A DNA stretch of 64,000 nucleotides from an uncultured Armatimonadota bacterium. GTDB lineage: Bacteria > Armatimonadota > Fimbriimonadia > Fimbriimonadales > Fimbriimonadaceae. The stretch spans positions 1 through 64,000 of the forward strand of contig CAIYMO010000014.1 of NCBI GenBank assembly GCA_903927345.1, in the 5' to 3' direction. Shown here in pieces: positions 48,998-55,798 of this stretch. A program made the position numbers and the translations under genes. Below the pieces are notes generated by a model. That model did no database searches, had not been told where the DNA came from, and saw only the letters and a list, made by a program, of their open reading frames with translations. Each line of letters starts with the position of its first letter. The first letter of the stretch is position 1.

Positions 48998-49552
48998 TCA
49001 CAAACCCATACGGACTTGGTGAAGGAACCGCCGTGCATCTACATCGGGCCCGCCCAGCTCAATGGTCGAAATCTCTTCGATATCCAGGTACTGGATTCCA
49101 TCCTCCAGCCCCGACTTATTCACCTCGATCAGCTCGAGGTGTTCCTTCGTGAATTCCTGAACGAACCCGAAGAAATTCACATCGACCCAAACGCTCAACA
49201 TCAGCCTGTTTCGATGGGCATACTTCAACAAATCAGAAAATGCATCAAGAGGTGGCAGCTCATGCTCCGCACCCTCCGAGGACCGTGCGCGCTCCGTCAA
49301 AAGCCGCACTGCGGTCAAGTATTGAGTCCCTGTCGCCAGGCGAACAACATCATCCAACCGGCCCATATAGTGCCCGTTATAGCGCCCCTTCGCATCCACC
49401 TTCTTCACAAAGTAGGTGTCGTCGCTCACCGCAACAATGAATCCAACCTCAAACTTATCAAGGTCCTGCGAGTCGTCATAAATCTCAACTAACTCGTTCT
49501 TTCCGGCGTACCGCCGAAGAATCTCCCTGAACCGATCAACTGCCGCCGCCAT
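48998..49552 (-). CDS. tandem paralog B with duplicated small beta-barrel units
   Basis: A 184-residue protein of a family I do not know. Two matching halves: residues 20-95 (ELVEIYDDSQDLDKFEVGFIVAVSDDTYFVKKVDAKGR) and 115-183 (LMLSVWVDVNFFGFVQEFTKEHLELIEVNKSGLEDGIQYLDIEEISTIELGG), each patterned like an Sm/SH3-type barrel (a GF(I/V) strand followed by acidic and hydrophobic strands). It ends RRFLHQVRMGL, as its neighbour ends RMFLNRVRLGL. Starts 3 bp after the stop of paralog A, so the two are an operon and could form a hetero-oligomer. Confidence 0.7.
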   Translation of the reverse strand: MAAAVDRFREILRRYAGKNELVEIYDDSQDLDKFEVGFIVAVSDDTYFVKKVDAKGRYNGHYMGRLDDVVRLATGTQYLTAVRLLTERARSSEGAEHELPPLDAFSDLLKYAHRNRLMLSVWVDVNFFGFVQEFTKEHLELIEVNKSGLEDGIQYLDIEEISTIELGGPDVDARRFLHQVRMGL

Positions 49553-49555
49553 CGC

Positions 49556-50107
49556 TTATAACCCCAACCGAACTCGGTTCAAAAACATGCGCGACTCCTC
49601 GTCTGGCCCACCGTAGGTCAGACGCGTGATGTCGTCCACCGGCATAATCCGCGTCCCGTCCTCGTACCCTAGGAAGCTAATCTCCTCGAGCTCTACGTGG
49701 TCGGTCGAATAGGCCCTCACGTATCCGTAAAGTGTGCTTCCTTCTTCGTTATGGAGCCCCACAACAATATTGCGACTCTTACAGAACTCCAGCAGTCGCT
49801 CCATCTCGAGCGAGTCCGGAGCCCCACGCGAAGGAGTCGCGCCTTGCTTGATCCGTTCCATCAAAAGCTGAACAGACTGCATGTATTGGGTGCCGTGCTG
49901 GGTGCGCAGTACCTTATCAAGTGTCCCAACGAATGACCCCCAGTTCTGCCCATACCGGTCGATTCGCTCGAGGCGGAAAGACTCGCCATCAAACTCCCGA
50001 ATGAATCCGACTTCAAACACATCGGGCTCATAGTGAATCCCAATGAGCTCCTCTCGATCCAAGCAGTTTTGGATCGCATGGCGCAAGCGTTCGAAGAGTT
50101 CTGACAC
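49556..50107 (-). CDS. tandem paralog A with duplicated small beta-barrel units
   Basis: A 183-residue paralog of the downstream protein. Half 1: ELIGIHYEPDVFEVGFIREFDGESFRLERIDRYGQ, then HGTQYMQSVQLLMERI matching GTQYLTAVRLLTERA. Half 2: VVGLHNEEGSTLYGYVRAYSTDHVELEEISFLGYEDGTRIMPVDDITRLTYGG. Soluble, no signal. Function unknown; RNA-binding is possible by fold analogy only. Start is GTG at 50107 because TACAAC lies six bases upstream and no ribosome site is visible. Confidence 0.7.
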   Translation of the reverse strand: MSELFERLRHAIQNCLDREELIGIHYEPDVFEVGFIREFDGESFRLERIDRYGQNWGSFVGTLDKVLRTQHGTQYMQSVQLLMERIKQGATPSRGAPDSLEMERLLEFCKSRNIVVGLHNEEGSTLYGYVRAYSTDHVELEEISFLGYEDGTRIMPVDDITRLTYGGPDEESRMFLNRVRLGL

Positions 50108-50113
50108 GTCCCG

Positions 50114-50119
50114 GTTGTA
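50114..50119 (-). promoter_or_regulatory. -10 element TACAAC, six bases before GTG 50107
   Basis: Reverse-strand TACAAC-CGGGAC-GTG; leaderless start for the paralog pair. Confidence 0.52.
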
Positions 50120-50124
50120 CCTCT

Positions 50125-50766
50125 TTACAGCGGAAGCGTGATGTCTTCCAGCGAGGACACAAACTTGTCTGCCTTGCTAAAGTTGAGGTGCTCTGTAGTT
50201 GGGTTCGGGCAGACGATGGTGCGGAGACCAGCAGCCTTTGCCGCCGTAAGTCCATTCTCCGAGTCTTCCAGCGCCCAAACTTGTTTGGGCTTCAAATCGG
50301 TTTTTTCCAAACAGCGAAGATACAAATCCGGCGCCGGCTTGGTCGGTACTCCCTCGTCACGGGTAGTCAGCGTTTGGAAATGCTCGCGAAGTCCCAAATC
50401 ATTCAGGTGACCCTCCACCCATCGTTTTTCGCTGCTCGAAACAATGTGCAATTCGTATCCCAATCCAACTGCGTCCGAAATCAGCTTCTCAACGCCAGGC
50501 CGGGCAACCTTTTCCAAGATCTGAAAATAGCGAGCTCGAAACGTCTTATAGAGGCGCTCAGGAGCATCGCCCAATTCTGCCATCCGAACCAGAATATCCT
50601 CCGGTTTTTCCGAAATTTGGTCAGGACCTCGACCAACAATCGACTGCCAAATTTCCTTCGGGTATTCGAGATTGTGCTGGGCAAACATCCACTCCCAGGC
50701 TCGGACTTCAGGGGTTTCAGTGTCTAAGATGAGCCCATCAAAGTCAAAAAGAAGTCCTTTTCTCAA
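50125..50766 (-). CDS. HAD-superfamily hydrolase (beta-phosphoglucomutase/phosphatase-like)
   Basis: A 213-residue HAD phosphatase. Motif I DFDGLILDTE has nucleophile Asp8 and Asp10; VSSSEK gives motif II; KPAPDLYLRCLEKTDLKP gives the motif III Lys; and ALEDSENGLTAAKAAGL gives motif IV. A helical cap lies at 20-90. The substrate is a phosphorylated metabolite, unknown. The open frame extends upstream across the ftsE start, but the fold begins at the TTG at 50766, which has TATATT exactly six bases before it. No in-frame ATG is better placed. Confidence 0.86.
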   Translation of the reverse strand: MRKGLLFDFDGLILDTETPEVRAWEWMFAQHNLEYPKEIWQSIVGRGPDQISEKPEDILVRMAELGDAPERLYKTFRARYFQILEKVARPGVEKLISDAVGLGYELHIVSSSEKRWVEGHLNDLGLREHFQTLTTRDEGVPTKPAPDLYLRCLEKTDLKPKQVWALEDSENGLTAAKAAGLRTIVCPNPTTEHLNFSKADKFVSSLEDITLPL

Positions 50767-50772
50767 GAATTC

Positions 50773-50778
50773 AATATA
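50773..50778 (-). promoter_or_regulatory. -10 element TATATT, six bases before TTG 50766
   Basis: Reverse-strand TATATT-GAATTC-TTG. It supports a leaderless TTG start for the HAD gene. Confidence 0.55.
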
Positions 50779-50790
50779 CCCGTCGCTAGG

Positions 50791-50796
50791 TATTGT
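50791..50796 (+). promoter_or_regulatory. -10 element TATTGT, six bases before GTG 50803
   Basis: TATTGT-ATGGGG-GTG. If used, the in-frame ATG at 50797 falls at -6 and is not transcribed, so the true ftsE start would be the GTG. Confidence 0.55.
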
Positions 50797-50802
50797 ATGG
50801 GG

Positions 50803-51684
50803 GTGGAGCAAGGGCAACCGCATATCGAATTTCGGGCGGTAGAGGTCTCGTACCGAACGCACAAGGATGCCCTCCAGTCCTTCTCGCTTCAAATCAAGAA
50901 GGGAGAGTTCGTATTCCTTGTCGGAACAACCGGAGCAGGGAAGAGCACCCTCCTAAAACTCCTCAGCCGTGAAGTAAATCCCAGTAAAGGTGCGGTGGTT
51001 GTCGACGGCAAAGAAATCAACCGTCAACTCGCTCTGTTCATCCCACGGCTGCGCCGAAAAATGGGAATCGTTCCCCAGGACTACGCGCTCCTCCCCAAAA
51101 AGACGGTCGAAGAAAACATCGCTTACGCCAGCCGCGCTGCCGGCAAAACGCGCCGACAAACCCGACGTAGAACTCCCTTCATCCTGATGGGAGTACACCT
51201 GCTCCACAAAGCAAAGAGCTTCCCCGAAGAACTATCCGGCGGTGAGCGTCAGCGAGTCGCTATCGGTCGATCTCTCGTCAACGATCCTCCGCTCATCCTT
51301 GCCGACGAGCCCACCGGAAATCTCGATCCCGAGCACTCCATGGAAATCATGCAGTTGCTTTTAGACCTTAACGATCGCGGATCAACCGTCATCGTTGCAA
51401 CCCACGACATGCTTGTCGTCGACCAAGTCCCCGCCCGCATCATCCGCCTCGAAGAAGGACGGATTATTAGCGATTCAGGCCCAGTCGAGCGACCCAAAAG
51501 CGAACCTGTCGAGACTGAAGTCATTCCGCTTATCGCCGTTGTTGAAGGTAACGAGGATGCCCCAATCGAGCCTGTAGAAGAGCTTGAACTTCACGTTGAA
51601 GAATCCGGCACCGAAGAAGTTCAGCAAAAGCCGGACGAGCAACCAGAGGCTGTCGAAACCAAGGAGGACGGCGAAGATGCTTGA
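50803..51684 (+). CDS. ftsE: cell-division ABC ATPase FtsE with acidic C-terminal extension
   Basis: A 293-residue ATPase that with FtsX controls peptidoglycan hydrolases at division. Walker A GTTGAGKST at 41-49, signature LSGGERQRVAIG, Walker B LILADEPTGNLDPE, switch VIVATHD. Usual FtsE is about 220 residues. Here residues 225-293 add an acidic tail (EVIPLIAVVEGNEDAPIEPV, EESGTEEVQQKPDEQPEAVE) of unknown role. An unusual KTRRQTRRRTPFIL basic stretch lies before the signature. GTG 50803 is preferred over ATG 50797 from the -10 spacing. ftsX overlaps its end by 8 bp. Confidence 0.93.
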   Translation: MEQGQPHIEFRAVEVSYRTHKDALQSFSLQIKKGEFVFLVGTTGAGKSTLLKLLSREVNPSKGAVVVDGKEINRQLALFIPRLRRKMGIVPQDYALLPKKTVEENIAYASRAAGKTRRQTRRRTPFILMGVHLLHKAKSFPEELSGGERQRVAIGRSLVNDPPLILADEPTGNLDPEHSMEIMQLLLDLNDRGSTVIVATHDMLVVDQVPARIIRLEEGRIISDSGPVERPKSEPVETEVIPLIAVVEGNEDAPIEPVEELELHVEESGTEEVQQKPDEQPEAVETKEDGEDA

Positions 51685-52555
51685 CCGTCTGCTGTTCATC
51701 CTTTCTGAGGCTCTCGTCTCGCTAAGGCGAAATCTCGGAATGGTGGTCCTCAGCGTTCTCACTACCGCGGTTTGCCTCTATGTCCTCGGCGGACTCGGAC
51801 TTCTTTACCTCGGGCTCCAGAAGGGAGCAAAAGGCATGACGGGCTCACTCGAAATGCGCGTTTATCTCCGGGAAACAACCACTCAGGAACAGGTCTCGAT
51901 CCTCCTGCGAGAGGTCCGTGCGACCCAAGGCGTCGATAAAGCAATTCTGATCCCGAAGGACAAAGCCTGGGCAAAGTTTTCTCGCGAGAACCCAGGAATT
52001 GCAAAGGACATCGCAAACCCCTATCCCGACGGCCTCAAGATCACACTCAACGATCTCAGTCGCGGCGACGCCATCGCCACCCAGATGCGCGCCCGACCGG
52101 AAGTCGAGCCTGAAAATGGAGTCAACTATCTCCAGAAAGAGCAAGATCTTCTCGAACAGGCGATGAAGCTCCTTCGCTGGGTCGGAGTCACCGCCGGCGG
52201 AATGCTCCTCCTCGTCGCCGGAGTCCTGATCTTCACCGTCACCCGACTCGCTGCCATGTCACGGCGTGTCGAGATCCGGATCATGCGCCTCGTCGGTGCG
52301 GGCTACTCCACCATGTACTTGCCCATGATCCTTGAGGGCAAGGTCCAAGGCGTTCTGGGTGGGCTACTTGCTGCTGGCTTGCTCCAGCTCACCTACCGCC
52401 AAGTCACCCACGTCGTTGCTGCATACGAGTCCATTCCGCCTCTTCCCGCCTTCCCGCTTCAGTCCGTGTACATCTACACGGTGATCGCTGGAGCGGCGTA
52501 CGGAGTGGTTTGCTCCTGCCTCGCCCTAATCCGCCTGCACAAGAGGATTCGATGA
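51677..52555 (+). CDS. ftsX: cell-division permease-like protein FtsX
   Basis: A 292-residue membrane protein. Short cytoplasmic N terminus, first helix at about 20-45 (GMVVLSVLTTAVCLYVLGGLGLLYLGL), an extracellular domain at 50-165 (SLEMRVYLRETTTQEQVSILLREVRATQGVDKAILIPKDKAWAKF; YPDGLKITLND), and three C-terminal helices (GGMLLLVAGVLIFTVTRLA, GKVQGVLGGLLAAGLLQL, YIYTVIAGAAYGVVCSCLALI). FtsX relays ATP hydrolysis to an EnvC or PcsB-type hydrolase regulator. AAGGAGG lies nine bases before the ATG at 51677. The M23 gene follows with ATGA overlap. Confidence 0.95.
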   Translation: MLDRLLFILSEALVSLRRNLGMVVLSVLTTAVCLYVLGGLGLLYLGLQKGAKGMTGSLEMRVYLRETTTQEQVSILLREVRATQGVDKAILIPKDKAWAKFSRENPGIAKDIANPYPDGLKITLNDLSRGDAIATQMRARPEVEPENGVNYLQKEQDLLEQAMKLLRWVGVTAGGMLLLVAGVLIFTVTRLAAMSRRVEIRIMRLVGAGYSTMYLPMILEGKVQGVLGGLLAAGLLQLTYRQVTHVVAAYESIPPLPAFPLQSVYIYTVIAGAAYGVVCSCLALIRLHKRIR

Positions 52556-53682
52556 AGCGGCTCTGGCTTGTTGCCCTTATCCTGGTTCCCCTCGGAGTCG
52601 TGGCGCAGAAAAAGCCCTCAATCGATCAACTCAAAAAAGATCTCAAGAAGATTGAGAAGAAAAAGGACCAGGCAAAGGATCAACTCGCCGAAGCGAACAA
52701 AGATATTCGCGACGTCCGATCAGAGATTTCCAAGGTTGACTCCCGGCTGGAAGAAGCCGACGACATCGTCGAGAAAACCGGAGAGCAACTCGCCCGAGCT
52801 CAGGTGAGACAAGGAGACCTCGGGAGATCCCTCGCCGAAGCCCAAGCCCAATTGGCGGCAAAGCAGTCGGAAGTGCGTCGCCGCCTCCGAGCAATGTACA
52901 TGAGGGGCCAAGAAACAACGCTTTCCGTCCTCCTTGGACTCGCCAACTCCGGAGACATCGCATCGCGCCAGTTCATCCTGGATCGTATCGCCAAACGTGA
53001 CCGCAAGCTGTTCGAGGAATACATCGTCGCCAAGAATCGCATCGAAGCCGACAAGCGCGAGCAAGACGCCCTTGTCGCAAACATTGCGTCAATGGTGCAA
53101 ACCCAAAAGTCGAAGCAGGACGAGCTAGAAAAGGCCCGCGCCGACAAAATCGCCTTGATGGACTCCCTCAAGGATCGCCGAGAAGATATCGAACGGATCG
53201 TCAAAGAGTTCGACGACGACAGCCAAAAGATCGAGGATCAGCTCAACGAGCGCATGCGTGCCGCACAAAAGTCAGGCAAGTCCTCGCCGCCCGTCGGCGA
53301 TGGACGCTTCGGCCCTCCCGCATCCGGCGGTAGTACCAGCCGATTCGGTATGCGATTCCACCCCATCCTCAAGTACAAGCGGATGCATAATGGCATCGAC
53401 TTTGGTGGCGGCTACGGAGCTCCGGTCTACGCCACTGCAGACGGAGTTGTCATCAGCACCTCCCGGCTCGGCGGCTACGGCAACGCAATCATCATTGAAC
53501 ACGGTCGCGGACTTTCCTCGGTCTACGGCCACCTCAGCCGGATCATGGTCTCCTCCGGAGCGACTGTCCGGCGCGGTCAAAGGATCGGCTCAATCGGCTC
53601 CAGCGGGCTCTCAACAGGTCCCCACCTTCACTTCGAAATCCGCCAAAATGGGCGCCCAGTGAACCCATCTTCGTATTTATAA
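52552..53682 (+). CDS. secreted M23 peptidase, EnvC-like (FtsEX partner)
   Basis: A 376-residue exported protein. Signal peptide 1-19 (LGVVA-QK); long coiled coil at about 25-235 (IDQLKKDLKKIEKKKDQAKDQL; ARAQVRQGDLGRSLAEAQAQLA); LytM/M23 domain at 270-375. Zinc residues are present: RMHNGIDFGGGYGAPVYATADG (HxxxD), VYGHLS and GPHLHFEIRQNGRPVNP (HxH). EnvC-type activators lack these residues, so this copy may be catalytic itself. Coupled to ftsX by ATGA; the set mirrors FtsEX-EnvC in E. coli. Confidence 0.93.
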   Translation: MKRLWLVALILVPLGVVAQKKPSIDQLKKDLKKIEKKKDQAKDQLAEANKDIRDVRSEISKVDSRLEEADDIVEKTGEQLARAQVRQGDLGRSLAEAQAQLAAKQSEVRRRLRAMYMRGQETTLSVLLGLANSGDIASRQFILDRIAKRDRKLFEEYIVAKNRIEADKREQDALVANIASMVQTQKSKQDELEKARADKIALMDSLKDRREDIERIVKEFDDDSQKIEDQLNERMRAAQKSGKSSPPVGDGRFGPPASGGSTSRFGMRFHPILKYKRMHNGIDFGGGYGAPVYATADGVVISTSRLGGYGNAIIIEHGRGLSSVYGHLSRIMVSSGATVRRGQRIGSIGSSGLSTGPHLHFEIRQNGRPVNPSSYL

Positions 53683-53693
53683 GCACCTCCCCC

Positions 53694-53723
53694 TTGTATC
53701 TACCAGGGCGAAACAGCGATAAT
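53694..53723 (+). promoter_or_regulatory. sigma70-type promoter of the second SLH porin
   Basis: TTGTAT (53694-53699), 18-bp spacer, GATAAT (53718-53723). Predicted start near 53730, leader about 135 bases, containing CTTGA-TTCG-TCAAG (53745-53758), a UUCG-loop hairpin. Confidence 0.55.
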
Positions 53724-53864
53724 CAGCGTGTGGCATTGCGCCAACTTGATTCGTCAAGGCCAAAACTCAGTGAGTAAGAAACTTAGGAAAGTGCTTGCGG
53801 AGTGCGGTGGAAGCGAAGAGAGTGGGATCAACTGTCGCAATTGATAGGAGAATCTATTCTAAGC

Positions 53865-55703
53865 ATGAAGCGAACATACAAGATTGCCCTTTCCTTGGTT
53901 TTGAGCCTCGGGATCGTGGCACCTGCAATGGCCCAGGATTCATTCCCGGACGTTCAGGATACGCACTGGGCCGCAGACGCTGTTAAGCGACTGAAGCTCG
54001 AGAAATTCATCCAAGGCATGCCAAACGGCAACTTCGAAGGCGCTCGTGGCATCACCCGCTACGAAATGGCTTCGTTGGTTTACGCTGTTTACGCAAAGCT
54101 CGTCTGCTTTGACGAAGAAGTTGCGGTCAAGATCAAGGATCTTGAGGCCAAGATCAACAAGAAGACTGGAGAAGTTTCAACTCCAGCCAAGTCAGATAGC
54201 TCAGACCTGAAGGCAGCTCTCTCGTCGCTCAAGAGCGACGTTGGAACCATCAAGGCATGGGGATCCGACATCTCGATGCTCAAGAAGATGACGTCGACCT
54301 ACGCGAAGGAGCTCACCTCCCTCGGCGCAGACGTCAGCGGAATGAAGAAGCAGCTCAACGACCTGTCACTCCGAATCACGGCCCTCGAAAAGAAGACCGA
54401 CAACGTAGTGATCAGCGGCGACGCAAACCTCTTCGCATTCGCAGGTCTCAAGGACGCAGCTTCCACTTCTGGTTACAACCAGGATGGTCGATACGCACAA
54501 GGTAGCACCACCGGCGCTGGTCTTGACACCCTCGGTGTCATGCACGAGCTCGGACTCAAGCTCTCAAGCGGCGGATCCGCTGAGCGAGCATGGGGCGCAG
54601 AGTTGGTCGTTGGTAACGCAGCCGTTGGTGGCTTCGGCAACCAGTCCGACTTCGCTGGCCAAATCGGTAGCGCATACGGTACCAGCGCAAACACTGAGGT
54701 CTACCTCAACACTGCGTGGGCAGCTCTTCCAGAAGTTCTGAACTCGACCGTCGGCCGACAAGGTCTCAACCTTGGCAGCTACATCCTCGCTCGACCAGAC
54801 TTCACCAGCTTCTACAGCCAAGATCGATGGGACAACGGCGCTTACCTAATGGACGGTCTCAAGACCGGTACCTACGGTTTCGGCGGAATCACCATCAACG
54901 GCTTCGTGGGACGATTTGGTGCAACCACCTCAACCGGAGCAGCTGTTCAGCCTGTTCTCGTTGGCGCAGTTAACCCAAGCCGAGTCCTCGGCGGCCAGAT
55001 CGGCTTCAACCTTGGTAGCGTTGCCAAGTTGACCGGAACCTACGTCAACCTTGACGGTGACGCAGGCCCTGTCAACCGACAAGAAATCTACGGCGTAGAC
55101 GGCGATTTCAACATCGCTGGCCTCGGTTTCAAGGGTGGCTACGGAAAGTCTGTTCGCAAGTTCAACTCCGGAACCATCTCCGACGCCGATAACGTCCGAT
55201 ACAACGTTTCCACCTCCATCTTTGGCGATATCAACGTTGGCTACGACCACATCGAGCAGAACTACTCGGCACCAGGCGACTGGGGACGAACTGGCGTGTT
55301 CCGCAACCTCGTCGATGTCAACCGCTTCTCGGCTGATCTTGGTTTCTCGATCAATCCAAAGTGGCACGTCAACGGCGGCTACACCAGCAACAAGGCTATC
55401 CTCGGCGCTGGCGAAACCAAGGGTTGGAACGTCGGCCTCAAAACCGCTCTGACTCCTAAGTGGCAGATGATGCTCACCCACGAGAACACCCAGTTCGACG
55501 GCGGATTCCAAGGCTTCGGTCCTGGCTCCTTCGCTCGATTCTCCACCATCTGGCTGGACTACGATGCAGGCAGCAACTCGCTCCTCAAGTTGTTCTACCA
55601 AGTTGGCGATACCAGCGGATTGCTCCCAACCCCGGGCGCAGGTCCAGCTATCGGCAACCAGAAGGGTGGCTTCTTCGGAATGCAGTACGGCATCAAGTTC
55701 TAA
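53865..55703 (+). CDS. SLH-domain outer-membrane porin, OmpM/SlpA-like (second copy)
   Basis: A 612-residue paralog of 30459-32369. Signal peptide 1-23 (VAPAMA-Q); SLH 25-78 (FPDVQDTHWAADAVKRLKLEKFIQGMPNGNFEGARGITRYEMASLVYAVY); coiled coil 85-180 (LKSDVGTIKAWGSDISMLKKMTSTYAKEL, matching LKSDVSSMKAWGDDISQLKKMASSYEKEL of the other copy); then a Gly-rich barrel ending MQYGIKF. Shared barrel segments include NGGYTSNKA and APGDWGRTGVFRNL versus APGDWGRFGVFRNL. The two genes are 21 kb apart and may be alternative major porins. ATG 53865 fixed by the signal peptide. Confidence 0.9.
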   Translation: MKRTYKIALSLVLSLGIVAPAMAQDSFPDVQDTHWAADAVKRLKLEKFIQGMPNGNFEGARGITRYEMASLVYAVYAKLVCFDEEVAVKIKDLEAKINKKTGEVSTPAKSDSSDLKAALSSLKSDVGTIKAWGSDISMLKKMTSTYAKELTSLGADVSGMKKQLNDLSLRITALEKKTDNVVISGDANLFAFAGLKDAASTSGYNQDGRYAQGSTTGAGLDTLGVMHELGLKLSSGGSAERAWGAELVVGNAAVGGFGNQSDFAGQIGSAYGTSANTEVYLNTAWAALPEVLNSTVGRQGLNLGSYILARPDFTSFYSQDRWDNGAYLMDGLKTGTYGFGGITINGFVGRFGATTSTGAAVQPVLVGAVNPSRVLGGQIGFNLGSVAKLTGTYVNLDGDAGPVNRQEIYGVDGDFNIAGLGFKGGYGKSVRKFNSGTISDADNVRYNVSTSIFGDINVGYDHIEQNYSAPGDWGRTGVFRNLVDVNRFSADLGFSINPKWHVNGGYTSNKAILGAGETKGWNVGLKTALTPKWQMMLTHENTQFDGGFQGFGPGSFARFSTIWLDYDAGSNSLLKLFYQVGDTSGLLPTPGAGPAIGNQKGGFFGMQYGIKF

Positions 55704-55724
55704 AAGAACCTGAGACCAACCTGA

Positions 55725-55762
55725 ACCACCCCAAGACTCTGGTCTTGGGGTGGTTTTTTTTG
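55725..55762 (+). terminator. intrinsic terminator after the second SLH porin
   Basis: CCACCCCAAGAC - TCTG - GTCTTGGGGTGG, then eight T residues. Perfect 12-bp stem. Confidence 0.93.
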
Positions 55763-55786
55763 GGAACTCACTCCCTTGAAATCAAG

Positions 55787-55792
55787 TATTGT
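55787..55792 (+). promoter_or_regulatory. -10 element TATTGT, six bases before ATG 55799
   Basis: TATTGT-TCTCTG-ATG; a leaderless start for the putative HEXXH protein. Confidence 0.55.
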
Positions 55793-55798
55793 TCTCTG

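Noticed and set aside
50767-50892. Upstream extension of the HAD gene to an ATG inside ftsE
   Set aside because: HAD motif I is always near the N terminus; the extension is antisense to ftsE.
55460-55798. 113-residue extension of the HEXXH protein
   Set aside because: Runs through the porin end and its terminator; composition is that of a shadow frame.
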